Shown here: positions 10,528 through 23,550 of the stretch, piece by piece
Layout: each line of letters begins with the position of its first letter
How positions within the stretch are numbered: the first letter of the stretch is position 1
From: Blattamonas nauphoetae
Taxonomy: Eukaryota; Preaxostyla; Oxymonadida
Length of the DNA: 64,000 bases
Reading direction: 5' to 3'
Assembly (NCBI GenBank): GCA_033064195.1
Contig: JARBJD010000150.1
Coordinates: forward strand, 1-64,000
Program-made: the position numbers and the translations under genes
The notes under the pieces: generated by a model
The model's database searches: none
Seen by the model: only the letters and a program-made list of their open reading frames with translations
What the model was told of the DNA's origin: nothing

Positions 10528-12642
10528 GCTGATGCTGAACTGCCCAGCGTCTCTGCTGGCGAGGGAGTGCTTCTTCAGCACTGCCAATCCACCGTCGCCG
10601 GCGACGACGGGAGAGCGGTGAGTGTTTGGGGGACGAGAACGGCAGGGCAGTCTTTCCGACTCGAGCGGTCCTCTTTCTCGGAATGCCACACAACGCAGCC
10701 TCTCACAGTGTCGCTGGCTGTGTCCATGTTACGAACATTCTGTCAGTCTCGATGGATGATTGCTTCTTTGCGCGGTCGACTGCATCGAACGACGGAGCGC
10801 TCACTCTCTCCGGAGGCACACACAGCGTCCTCTTCAACTGCGCCTTCGTCCTCTGCTCTGCCACGAACTTTGGAGGAGCTGCGGTGATTCGCGAGACAGC
10901 AACAGTCGCCTTCTCGTTTGTGCAGTTTCGACGATGTTCGTCGACAAACCACCCAAACGAGAGTGACGTGTTCTTCTCAATCTGACCCGCTCGCAGTTCC
11001 CGACCGACAATTTCACGCACTGTGACACCACATCGGCTCAGCCCAACGTGTTCTTCCACAATGGGTCCAAATCTGACAGCGGTCTCGTCCCACTCGTCAC
11101 ATCACCTCCAACACCGACCATCTCCGACATCGACATCCAGTTCGACGAGGAGCGAATGCTTGCCACTGTGAGTGTGGCAGCATCTGGAGAGATTGGAGGG
11201 ACGATGGGGATTCTGCTGGATGGACTGGTTGTGCCTCGGCTCGTCCACGTCACGTTTGGATCCGAAACAGAGCTGAGCCGATCAGGGTCTGCGGTTGTCT
11301 CGTCTGGTCCGCTTGGAGTTCTCCCGAAAGCCAACTACACAGCCACCAACCAGTCCTTCGCAGCAGTCTTTCTGGCTCCCAGAATCATCGATTGTGTGTG
11401 CTCGCTGAAGGACGCCAACACAAGTGTGATTGTTGTCAGCAGATGGGAGTTGGAGGAAGGCAACTATGTGATGGAGTTCACAGATGGGCAGGATGGAGCC
11501 GAGAAAGAGATCTCATTGACTTGGGTGAACACGTGGACGTTGGAAGGAACAGCACTGCTGTATCCATCGGAAGCAGAAGGAAGGTTGGATTGGGAGACAG
11601 AGTTCGAAGTGAGGTGTGTTGTGAGAAGGACGCCGAGCGAGGACACGAACATTGAACTCTCTCGAACACTCCAGTTCACCACGCCGAAAGAGCCGATCCG
11701 GATTGAAGGAGCAGACTGCTCGCTGGATGGAGAGAAGGAGAAGGCGGGAGTTGTGGAGTTTTGGGGAGAGTGTCTGTCGAATGGGGATGAATACACTCTG
11801 AAAGTGAAGAGAGAGGTGGAGGGAGTGGTGTCAGGAGAAGTGATCGAACTGAATGGGACGCTCTCTTCGGAAAGTGAATCTGGATCGTTCTTGCACACTG
11901 AGGAGATCTTTGGAACATCATCTCCTCATGTTTCGTTTGGGGAGACGTATTTGGTGGTTGGGATTGTTGTGGGAGGAGTGGATGGAGTGGTGAACGGTGA
12001 CATTCGCTTCTCTGTTCCTGCTGAGCCGAGTCGGTTGACGAAAATCACAGCGAGTGCATTCGTCGACAATGATAAGACTCAAATTGAGCTGTCCTTTGAT
12101 GTCCATGCTCTGAAAGCGAACACAGTTTGCTTGTTCGAAAACAGGGATCCTGCATTCACAGTTGACAATCACGATGTGAATGAAGAATTTGAGATTGTGA
12201 GGCTTCTGTCTTCGGCAGAGATGAGATTCGACAGAAGAAGAAATAGATGCGAACGAGGGAGAAGGTCAAACTCATTCTCCCAAACTCCATCACACACCAA
12301 CAGTCAAATCCTGCCACTTCACAACTTATCACGAGACGACATCATAACACTTCCGCGCTCTCAATCACACACTTCATTTCATTCGCCACACACACTTCAC
12401 AGGTTTCAAGATGGAGTCACGTCTTGCCATCTCTCTCCTTCTTCCGTTCCCCTCATCCGATGCTGGCTGGTCGTCACTCTTCAGTCTTCCATGTCGATGT
12501 TTCGATTGATCGCTGACGAAAGAACACCTCTTCTCAGAAAGGGAAGACTTTTGTGTTTTTGATTGGAGTGAGGTTTTTGTCTGTCTTCTCACCTTTCGAT
12601 TTCGCTGTATTCTTCTTTTGAACGTCAAATTCTCGGCAGTTA

Positions 12643-13489
12643 TATAGTCACCCAACAATCCGGGAGTAAATAACTATGCGGGAGTTTTTTTATGTGTCTC
12701 AAAAGTTGGGAGTAACCTTGGATTTTTAATTTTTTCGACAATTTTTCACTAGAAATAACATATTTATGAATAAATGAAGTGTCCTAGGTGGTTCAGAACA
12801 AATAGTTTTGATTACCCAGCACATATTTCTCATGACCTTGAAAAGTTGATCTCGTTGTATCTCCATAACCAGACAAAATTTTGACATGAAATTTTCGCGA
12901 AAATGAATGATTTGAGAAAAATAAACTTTTGATATTTTAACTTTTTAATTTTTTCCCCACCTCTCGAGAAAGAATGTGTTGATTTTGACATCATCCCAAA
13001 ATTGCTCTCTCGCTATGCATCAGAAGGGAATTTCGTTTTCAAAATTCCTACAAATGATGTCAACTCTGTCCTAATCGAGTTCAAATGATCAATTTTGCAT
13101 GAAAGGCGAATCGTGAGTGACAAATCCGAAGACTCTTGGAGCATTCCTTGAAAATGATGAAAAACCTTGATTTTGGTGCCTTCGAAAAAAAGTTTGAAAT
13201 GTCAAAGTTTATTTTCTCAAATCATTCATTTTCGCGAAAATTTCATGTCAAAATTTTGTCTGGTTATGGAGATACAACGAGATCAACTTTTCAAGGTCAT
13301 GAGAAATATGTGCTGGGTAATCAAAACTATTTGTTCTGAACCACCTAGGACACTTCATTTATTCATAAATATGTTATTTCTAGTGAAAAATTGTCGAAAA
13401 AATTAAAAATCCAAGGTTACTCCCAACTTTTGAGACACATAAAAAAACTCCCGCATAGTTATTTACTCCCGGATTGTTGGGTGACTATA
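12643..13489. mobile_element. MITE / foldback element with about 295-bp terminal inverted repeats
   Basis: Positions 12643 to about 12938 are nearly the perfect reverse complement of about 13190-13489, with only small indels near the inner boundary. The centre (about 12940-13190) is unique. Both outer ends read tatagtcacccaac inward, so TA may be the target duplication, as in Tc1/mariner-type MITEs. No transposase frame exists, and the short ORFs inside are chance readings of the repeat. High arm identity implies a recent insertion. It lies between the disrupted beta-helix gene and the tetraspanin gene. Confidence 0.85.
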
Positions 13490-13604
13490 AGCAGTTTCCT
13501 CTCTTTCTCAAAAACTTCAGTGAAAGAAAGCGTGAAACAATGCACAGGATTGTTCAATGTTTGAAAAGTCGAAGAAATAAACAGGCGGCAACATATAGTT
13601 ACTT

Positions 13605-14976
13605 TCAATCAGCACTCAGAAGAGACCCACGTCCACGGCCATACGGGAGGCCGTCAGCTCCTTCGTCATAGCGGCAGCACATTTTCACTGACGAGGCAAT
13701 GATTGCACAGACCAGGTATGCCGCGAAGCAGAAGCCGACAACAGCGACTAATCGGAGAAGACCAACGAGGACGTGTGTGAGGAAGGTCAGCTTCATTTCA
13801 TCTGTCTTCAGTTTCATAGCTTGGGTGAACACTTTCAGCAATGTTTCCTTCATTTTCTCATCTTTCTCAATCTGTTCAGCGATCTTTCCTGGCATGACAG
13901 CGGCGACGATTGAGAAGACAAGCAGAGCGATTGTGCAGACGCTGACGATGATAATGTAAATCACGTGGATTGGAGTGGCCTTGCAGCAGCATCCGAAGTA
14001 TCCCAGCAACGCCGCCAGGACAAGGAAAGCTCCGACAATGATGAAGATGATGAAACACCATGTGATGAAGGGGGTTGATGTTTTCTGGAAGAAGAGAAGA
14101 AAAAGACAATAATCAATGATCCATAATGAAGAATATCCATACTCCTGCTGCAACGAGGAACATAATTCCAATCACAAGGAGTCCAGCTCCCAGAACCAGA
14201 ATGAGTAGTGAAACGAATGATAGAACAACTCTTGAAAGGAATGAACGGCCCTGGATTCCGACTGGAAGAGACAATAGAGTGAATTCGAAGTCGGGTGATT
14301 TGAGAAGAAGAATGTTGCAAACGCATGAAAAAGGCACTGACAAGAACAACCACAAGAATGACGAGGAGGATGATTGGAGCAAATTTAGTGAAAGAGCTGG
14401 CTTTTGTGATGATCTGAAAAGACGACGGAGAAAAAAAGTTGTGGTGAGAAAGTGCGAAGATCACACATCATCCATGCATTGGAGTTCTGTCCCGTCGCAT
14501 TCAACTTTGGTTACGTTTTGAAGTTGATTGAAACCTGTTTCTGTGCCGATGACTGGTTAAAGAGAGAGTTTGAGAAAAAAGGGGCGGAGCACACATGAAT
14601 AGTAGAGTCCTTCGCTATTCCAGAAGGCAATAGCTGCAACCACACCAATCAGCACGACGAAGAAGGAGACAAAGATCGATGTGGCAAAGGAGAATTTAGA
14701 ACAGCATCCGGATCTATCAGAGCAGGCTGGAGCAATGTGGACAGAAAAAGAGGATACCACCAATGATAACCAGGAACGGGAGTGCCACAAAAATAATGCC
14801 AAACTAAGAGACACAAATATAATGAGATAAGTGGAAAAACAGACAATTAAGAGGATCCACATGAGAGGTGAATATTTCAGGAAGATTGACGCGAGAATGA
14901 TAGCTGCAACACCAGCAAGAGCAAGAATGGCGTTGATAATGCCCAAAAAGATTCTAGGTCCACGTCTTTCGTCCAT
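13605..14976 (-). CDS. Double tetraspanin-like membrane protein (8 TM), 7 exons
   Basis: Inferred exons are 14976-14845, 14803-14758, 14726-14595, 14552-14467, 14413-14323, 14261-14143 and 14084-13605. All are GT-AG and all phases close, giving 361 residues. The first half has four membrane segments, a CSDRSGCC motif after TM2 and a Cys-bearing extracellular loop (NVTKVECDG, then ELQC) before TM4. The second half again has four segments, a GYFGCCCK motif after its second segment and a Lys-rich loop before the last. Tetraspanins organise membrane microdomains and usually have one such unit. A short cytosolic linker (about 12 residues) joins the two units, which fits the expected topology. Two separate genes are less likely because no stop intervenes in the spliced frame. 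The second unit's large loop lacks the usual Cys pattern. Confidence 0.7.
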
Positions 14977-15174
14977 TGTTTAGAGTTCGAATTATGTGAT
15001 CCATAACTTAGTCGATCTGACAGTTTCGAGGATTGCTACAGCTTTTTCAGGGACTCTACTGACGGGAACAGGGAGACAATGATGCACCGGAGGAATATTT
15101 GATTCGCCTCTTCTCCAAACTCTTTCATTACTGACTGGTGAACTGATTAACGGAGATTTGAATCTACGAGACCA

Positions 15175-16656
15175 ATGGGCAGGATCGTTTTTGGAGAGCG
15201 TTTTGTGTTATTTCTGATCCTCATGACCTCGATTGGTCGAAAACTCCTTGATAAACTTCTTCAAGATGAAGAGGGTCGTGATCTCCTTGCTGAAATACTC
15301 CAGAGGACTCTCACTAATGATCTCCCTTCACTCCAGTCAGATTTAACACTTCCGATTCAACCACCACACTCACCTCCACACTCTCCCCCTAAGACGGATG
15401 AAGATCTCGCTTATTCTCTCGATATTTCACCTGCCACTGCTGTCACCCGAATTCAACAAACTCCATCTCCCTCGACGAGACCTGTCAGCAGACGCCCAAA
15501 ATCCGCCAAACCAGTTCCAACACCTAAGAAAGTTGCCCATCTTGATTTAACTGAAACTAATAGAGCTTTTTCTCCACTCAAAACAACTCGATCAATTCAA
15601 AATTCAAACAGAACTCCTAAACCTCCAATCAGACAACCCCCAATGCAGCTGAACAGAACTCTTCAATCTGAAGGAACATATGAATCGCCTCCGTGTTCAT
15701 CGAAGCGCTGTGTCCGGCCCCAGAGTGCCGAGCGCTTCGACAATTCAAATCGAAATTCAAAATCTCTCGCAGGAGGATCTACCCCTTCACGTCTCTCTAG
15801 CTATGCAAGAGCACTGTCTCCTGCACGTGCAGCAAATTTGCGAAAACGAGGCGTTGAACCAACAGATCTCTACATCGCTGAACTTGAAGACCGCCACAAT
15901 TTGAAAAAGAGCGTGGATATCAACAAAGTAAGGGAAGATATACAAAGAGCGAAATCTTTGGAAAAACAGGAGATGCTGGAGAGATCAAGGAAGAAAAAGG
16001 AGGAGGAAGAAATGAAGAGAAGAGAAGAAGCGGAAAGACAGCTCAAAGAACAGCAAAGATTGGAAGAAGAACAAAGAAAACAAAAAGAAGAAGAAGAGAA
16101 TATCAGAAAACTCGAAGAAGAAAAACAAAAGAAGGAAGAAGCAGAGCGAAATGCAGCAAAAAAAGAAGACGATCAGAAAAAGCAAGAAACTCGAAAAAAT
16201 GCTTCCCAAACAACTCAACAGTCACCCAAGAAAAACACTCTTCCACGTCCAAAGTCAAGCTCACCCGATAAAACCCGCGTTAGTTCCACATCACCCAAAA
16301 CTCAACCAACCAATCAAGATACACCTCAAAAGGAGAAGCCATCTGACAAAACGATGGAAGAGCCCCTTACTCAACCATCCCGGTCATCTCGACGAAAAAG
16401 TTCTCGTGACGATCGTCATTCTGATAGAAAATCTCATCGAGACGATTTCGATCAAGAATCCCCCGAAAAATCCCCTCCAGAACACAGAAGATCACGACAC
16501 TCGGACAAAAAACCTGATTCTCTTCTGGGGGATAGTGAATCAAACACTGATTCTCACTCCCATCATCGACACAGGCATCGATCGCACAAAAGTGATCGAG
16601 ATCGTCATTCACACCACCGATCTAGTAAGAAACATCGGCATGAGCATAAACATTAA
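15175..16656 (+). CDS. Coiled-coil, His/Arg/Ser-rich protein of unknown function
   Basis: This is a single frame of 493 residues and I recognise no family. The first 40 residues contain a helical segment (GRKLLDKLLQDEEGRDLLAE). A Pro/Ser/Thr-rich region follows, then a strongly charged coiled coil at about residues 265-345 (EERQRLEEE-type runs). The basic tail is rich in His, Ser and Arg (HHRHRHRSHKSDRDRHSHH). The annotated Met precedes a short hydrophobic stretch; a second Met at 15226 is an equally good start. The composition suggests a cytoskeletal or nuclear-speckle-like scaffold, but this is inference only. It lies divergently from the tetraspanin gene and 241 bp before the MAP kinase. 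Confidence 0.65.
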   Translation: MGRIVFGERFVLFLILMTSIGRKLLDKLLQDEEGRDLLAEILQRTLTNDLPSLQSDLTLPIQPPHSPPHSPPKTDEDLAYSLDISPATAVTRIQQTPSPSTRPVSRRPKSAKPVPTPKKVAHLDLTETNRAFSPLKTTRSIQNSNRTPKPPIRQPPMQLNRTLQSEGTYESPPCSSKRCVRPQSAERFDNSNRNSKSLAGGSTPSRLSSYARALSPARAANLRKRGVEPTDLYIAELEDRHNLKKSVDINKVREDIQRAKSLEKQEMLERSRKKKEEEEMKRREEAERQLKEQQRLEEEQRKQKEEEENIRKLEEEKQKKEEAERNAAKKEDDQKKQETRKNASQTTQQSPKKNTLPRPKSSSPDKTRVSSTSPKTQPTNQDTPQKEKPSDKTMEEPLTQPSRSSRRKSSRDDRHSDRKSHRDDFDQESPEKSPPEHRRSRHSDKKPDSLLGDSESNTDSHSHHRHRHRSHKSDRDRHSHHRSSKKHRHEHKH

Positions 16657-16897
16657 CTTTCTTCTTTTTCATTCATTTTGAGTGTTAATTTTGGCATGAG
16701 ACAATCATTTCGGTTCTTTTGTTGAGACATGCGTCATCTCTTTTCAAATTGATCCGATACCTTTGATTTGGCAATTTGAACAAGAATTGGAAGTCGACCA
16801 CATGATTGAATCCTAGTGTTTTGTGACGAGACTGTCAAACTGTAAGTTATGGTCAGATCCAAACTGTTTTTCAGACATTTTGCCGTGGTCATCGGCC

Positions 16898-19039
<2,142 letters not shown>

Positions 19040-19339
19040 CGAGTCTTGCCGTTTTCCTCGTTCTGTTCAAACTGGTTTTCCAGGCGATATCCTGCTCGTC
19101 AGGTCTTGCTTTATCTTTACCCTTCTGTCTTCAGTTTCTTCACAGATCAGTTTATTTCAATCTTCACGTTTATTTTGTACACAGAACAACATTCGATTTT
19201 GTATTCTCTCTTCGCGGTTCGATGGAAAGATCGGATCTGACTGCACAATCCTGATTGTCTTGACTTTTTTCGATTGAGAATCCACGGTTGATACAAAGTG
19301 TGAGATGTTCAATCTTGGTGTCCCACCTTTTTGATAATG

Positions 19340-19385
19340 GGGAGATCGCCACCCACCTCCTCTCCCAAAGAACACATCGGTTGAA
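19340..19385 (+). promoter_or_regulatory. Conserved upstream block of kinase paralogue 1
   Basis: A block containing gagatcgcc, then ctcccaaagaac, then catcggttgaa directly before the start codon is shared with the kinase genes at 32432 and 36347 in the same position. The fourth paralogue (57880) lacks most of it. It may be a core promoter or leader carried along by duplication. Confidence 0.45.
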
Positions 19386-21414
19386 ATGACAGATGATATC
19401 AAAGTGCCTGATGGATGCATGTTCCTTTCTTGCCTTTATTGATCATCTATCTTTTCCTTTTTGTGCAGATTCATTTGTGAAAACGATCAGTTCTGGTGGC
19501 TTCGGAAGTGTTGTTGAAATGATTTCAAATGAAGACAATGAACATTATGCGGGAAAGTTAATACAGTGCATCACACCGAAGGACAGGGAACGAATTGCTC
19601 GTGAAGTTAATCGACTTCGAAAGTTTTGTTGTGATTGGATTGTCGGACTGAAAGAAGTGGCGTCGATGGACAACTCGAAAGTGATTGTGATGGAACTTGG
19701 GGAACAGTCGCTTGCAGATATTGTGAAGGACCACACATCTCGTGGAGTTCTTGTGGCTCGCGAAGTTTGTTTTTGAAAAGTTGTTTTCTCGTTTATTGTT
19801 GTTGATTTTGTTGTTCTTTGGGTTGGATGTTGTTCTGGGATTGATTATTGTTGTGTTTGTGCTTCTTTTGATTTGAGGTTGTTTATCGAGTGATGGTTGA
19901 TGTTTCGTCCGCGCTGAACTTGATGCACAACGACTCAAGTGGGGCGACAGCACATGGAGATGTGAAGATGGAGAACATTCTTCTTTTCGGTGGTGGGCAC
20001 TTCAAATTGTGTTTGTCTTTCTCGATCTTCTCTCACTCCTAACTTTTTCCTTCTTTCATCTTTTTGTGATCCGTTCTTTTCTTGTCCTTTTGACCTTTCA
20101 TTTATTCCTTCACTTTTTCTTTCCGTTGTTTTGAATCCTTTTTTCCTTCTTTTTCACTGTTTCTTTCTTTCATGATTTTTGTTCTTTTTGTTCATTCAGG
20201 CGATTTGGGGGCAGCGGAATCGGAAGATGAGAGCTGCACGCGTTCGGTGATGTCTCAACTGTATGTGTCGCCGGAACGAATGGAATCGGAAACAGGAAGG
20301 GCGACGTCCTCATCGGATGTGTGGGCGTTGGGGATTGTTCTTCACTGGCTTCTGTTTGGAGAACCGCCTTTCAAAAGCGAATCTCTTCTGAGACTGGGTC
20401 AAGAGATCTCGTCTTTCCGTGTTTCTCAGATTGGGACGAGTTGTGGAGGGGAAGAACGCGCGCTTCTGATGCGAATGTTGGATCCCGTTTGTTTCCTTGT
20501 TTCGTTCTTCATTTTCTTGATTTTTTGTGTTTTTCTTGTTTTCTGTTCAGAACCCCGAGACTCGAGTGACGAGCTGTCAATTGTGTTCATTTGGAGTGTT
20601 TCGTTGCCTTGTGAACACTCCGTCTGCACTTTGGAGACTGAACGAATCTTCCGACAAACATCTCCTTGCAGAACGAGAGACATGGAAGGAAGAACTGAAG
20701 AGCCTTCACGACCAAAACATTCGGTTGGAAAAAGAATTGGCGGAATTGAAATCACGTCAAGTTCAGCCTGCACCTCAGTCAGCCCCTCCAGCAACTCCCC
20801 CAAAACCTGCCCCGACTCCACCACACGATCAACAGACACTCGGAACAGGAGGACAAACTCATCTCGGAGCAGCAGCGATCGAACTGTTCGACCAGACGAG
20901 CTGGACAGTGTCTGGAAATGTCTTCTCAAAATCGAATAATAAGCAAGCTTCACTTCTCTCGTTCGAGTTTGGGAGAGTTGTGGCTCGTCTGTCACTCACC
21001 ATCAGAAAAGGACCGAACGACTCTTACGTTGTTGGGGTCATCTCGTCCAGTTGGAGCAAGAAGGCTCTCACAAGATACTTTCCCGATGTGAAGGGAGGAG
21101 CAGGATGGAACTTGCACCCAGAGGCTCGATATGCCGAAAAGAATAATATCATAACAAACAGAGGATCAGCATGTTTGGGAGGAAAAGAGGGACAGCGAGT
21201 GGTGTTGGAGGCAGATGGACGAGAAGGAAAGCGAACACTGAAACTGTCGCAAGATGGAGAGACACAGCCAGTCTTCTTCACGAACATCCCAGTTCCCTTC
21301 CGATTCGCTGTGCACATCTTTAAGAAGAACGATTCTGTTGAGATTGAATCAGTTGAAGTTGTGTCCTCGCCGCAGATGATTGGAGGAACAACTCTTGTCA
21401 GGATGGAAGAATAA
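19386..21414 (+). CDS. Protein kinase with SPRY-like C-terminal domain, paralogue 1
   Basis: Exons 19386-19416, 19469-19764, 19878-20010, 20200-20486 and 20551-21414 give 536 residues. Kinase landmarks are glycine loop SSGGFGSVVEM, lysine in YAGKLI, alphaC Glu in REVNRL, catalytic loop HGDVKMEN (HGD for HRD), CDLGAAE (DLG for DFG), YVSPERM and DVWALGIVLHWLLFGEPPF. All catalytic residues are present, so activity is plausible. A short coiled coil and a Pro-rich linker follow. The C-terminal about 170 residues resemble a SPRY/B30.2-like fold, including GREGKRTLKLS and NIPVPFRFAV. Intron 1 uses a GC donor. SPRY domains bind proteins, so substrate targeting is a guess. Four such genes lie in this window. 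Confidence 0.8.
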
Positions 21415-21869
21415 AGCAGAACACCCCACTTCACACTTTCCTCATTCTGTTCATGATTGATCGTTGATTTGTGTTTCATTCCCGAATCTTTGTGACACAA
21501 TCTCTTTCACTCCAGAAGTCACTGAGCCTGAGGGCATTGGTGGTGACGAGGAGGCACTCTGGGTGTTTTGATCACTAAATCTGAATTTTCCTTCAGTTTT
21601 CCCACTTCCACTCATCCTCCTTGTGTTGTCACATTCATTTGAGAGAGAGAACTCGAGGTAGTCGTTCCGGATAGCATCAAATCAATGAAGTGATTTCGAA
21701 TGAAATGGATCCTGGGCCAGATCAGAATCACTCATCTGTTCTATTTTTCCCTTTTGCGTAAAAACGAATGCTTCTTTGTCTAAACCTTCTTTTCTCGAGT
21801 TTCACTCTTGTTACGTGCCGTACGTTACCAGTCACTGAACCAGAATCCTAACGAGATCTTTCTCGTTCT

Positions 21870-23190
21870 GTGACGAACTTTGGCTGTCATTTGCTCCAAT
21901 CAATGGACATCTCGAACAAAAATGTGTTTATGTCGCCCTTTTCGATCCGTGAAGCTCTGCTGTTGGCAGGAAACGGAGCGGGAGGGGAAACCTTCGAGTC
22001 CTTCGAATCTGCTCTGAACGTCCCAGGTCGGAGACGATCTCGTCGTGTTTGATTCTATTTCTCTTCACTTGTTCAGATTCCTTCGTATTTTGAGGTGACA
22101 TCTGGAATCGAGAACAGAACTCGACGTAGGCCACTCTACACAATGGTGAACTCTCTCTGGATCTCGACCGAATTCCACCCTTATGACTAATATTTGAGGG
22201 AGTGCAGAACGCTGTTCAGAGCAGAAGCACAACAGCTTGATTTCTCCTCTAACTCGTCTGTCATTCGCATTCTCAATTTTTCCTCTTATTCGCTCTCTCA
22301 ATCGTGCATGAATCGTTTCAGCTCCGCGACGAAAATCAACGAACATATTTCGAAGAATACAAATGGCTTGATTCCGAATGCTGTCGGATATCTCGATCCA
22401 GAAACCAAAATGCTTCTGGTCAACGCTATTCACTTCAAGCATCAGTTCTCGATAAAATTCAATGACAGGGACACCTTTTATGAAGACTTCACGTGGTTTA
22501 ATGGACAGAAGCGGAAAGTGAAGATGATGCACATGACAAATGACTTGAGATACCTCCACACTCAGAATGTCTCCCTCGTGAATCTTGGGTACACGCACCC
22601 CGATGCCAGAATGCTGCTGATCCTTCCACATCGTTTGCCCCATCTTTTTTCGTTAATTCTCTCATTTCCAGATCACGGCCAAAAAGCGCTCGAAGAGGCA
22701 ATCGAACACTGCTTCGACCCCGCCACGTTTGAGTCGCTTGTTCAGGAAGGAAATATCAGAGAGTATGTCTTCTTTTCCCTCACATCTGTCAGTGTTGAAC
22801 TGTCAGTTCCGAGATTCGAGATGAAATGCACTGAAAGTCTGAAAGGTCCCCTATCTCGTCTTGGGATGGATAGGGCGTTCTCAAACGATGCTGAGTTCCC
22901 TCACATCTCGCCCGAGCATCTGACGCTCGAGTTTGGCTTCTTTTCCTTTTTCTCATCTCTTCTTCGCTTTCAGCGATGTTGTGCATCGGTCTGTGCTGAA
23001 AGTGAACGAAGAAGGAACTGAGGCTGTAGCAGTGACAGCTTTTTGGGCGATGGGTATGACATCGGCTCAACCACCACCCTTCCCGCCCCTTGAATTCAAA
23101 TTGAATCGTCCGTTCATTGTTGTGTTGTATCATCAACGGGATGAGATTATTCTGTTTCAGGGAGTGGTTTCACAGCTCGGGACAAGTTAG
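21870..23190 (+). CDS. Serpin (serine protease inhibitor family), possibly a pseudogene
   Basis: Serpin signatures occur in order: KNVFMSPFSI, the NSLWIS strand, ISKNTNGLIPNAV, LLVNAIHFKHQF, a breach/shutter region, VELSVPRFE, DVVHRSVLKVNEEGTEAVAVT (hinge) and NRPFIVVLYHQRDEIILFQG. The hinge EEGTEAVAVT has the small residues of inhibitory serpins, so the family trait of trapping a protease could be retained. About six exons are inferred, for example with introns ending at 22321 and 22974. One in-frame TAA (22188-22190) falls in the conserved LWIS...LFRAEAQQLDF segment, which suggests decay unless splicing removes it. The 5' start is unclear; a Met lies at 21903 and an upstream exon may exist. 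No secretion signal was seen. Confidence 0.7.
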
Positions 23191-23550
23191 AGATCCCTTT
23201 TTGGTTCGTTTTTGAACAACAAAAAGTTCTGTTCGATATTCCAATTATGTTCCGGAGATTCTCCACAGTTCGCGTTTTTTCATCGTGTTTTGATATTTGG
23301 AATCGTAATCTTCCAAACATTGCTCGGAGATTCCTCAGAACGCACGTGTTTGAATGGATCGTCCCACACCGATGTTCGAATCGGTTCAAATGGCGTAATA
23401 TTCTTCATCAATGTCCCTCACCCGATCAGCTGATACCAGGAACAGGAGGACAATCCTAAAATACATGAAAGACTCGTATTCTTTAACTTCTCCACTGATC
23501 CGACCCTTAGAAGAAGATTCAAATCCGCCTTCACTCGCAATCTCCATTTC

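Larger units (their letters stand above)
4749..12560 (+). pseudogene. Host beta-helix surface-protein gene, disrupted by repeats and an insertion
   Basis: Two coding remnants flank a 23-bp repeat array. The left part (about 4785-5150) reads TSFRECRREGNSDPSFFNTN and later TLVSYSLCTFTNM, the strand-turn pattern of right-handed beta-helix (pectin-lyase-like) proteins. The right part (about 10620-12200) has three more beta-helix coils (for example SATNFGGAAVI) and then a long run of Ig-like beta strands with repeated Ser/Thr/Glu-rich domains. The right part changes frame once near 10980, and the insertion of element B separates the halves. The 5' end may lie left of element A. It is probably a dead member of the family whose intact member sits at 48562. 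The end near 12560 is only where the frame closes. Confidence 0.6.

Noticed and set aside
10123-10693. Minus-strand frames with the same repeat peptide
   Set aside because: Same artefact of the shorter array; no independent coding signal.
12374-13406. Short frames inside the long inverted repeat
   Set aside because: They mirror each other across the palindrome and show no family resemblance, so they are chance readings of a MITE.
15985-16218. Phe/Leu-rich minus-strand frame that mimics a membrane protein
   Set aside because: It is the antisense of the Lys/Glu-rich coiled coil of the 15175 gene.
19558-19953. Minus-strand frames opposite kinase intron 2 (also near 32604, 36496 and 58207)
   Set aside because: They repeat in all paralogues only because the intron and flanking exons are conserved. 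The peptides are low-complexity Asn/Thr sequence.
21870-23190. A non-standard code in which TAA means glutamine
   Set aside because: Many other genes in the window terminate cleanly at TAA directly after conserved ends (Rab11-like, kinases 1 and 4). One internal TAA is better explained by decay or splicing.
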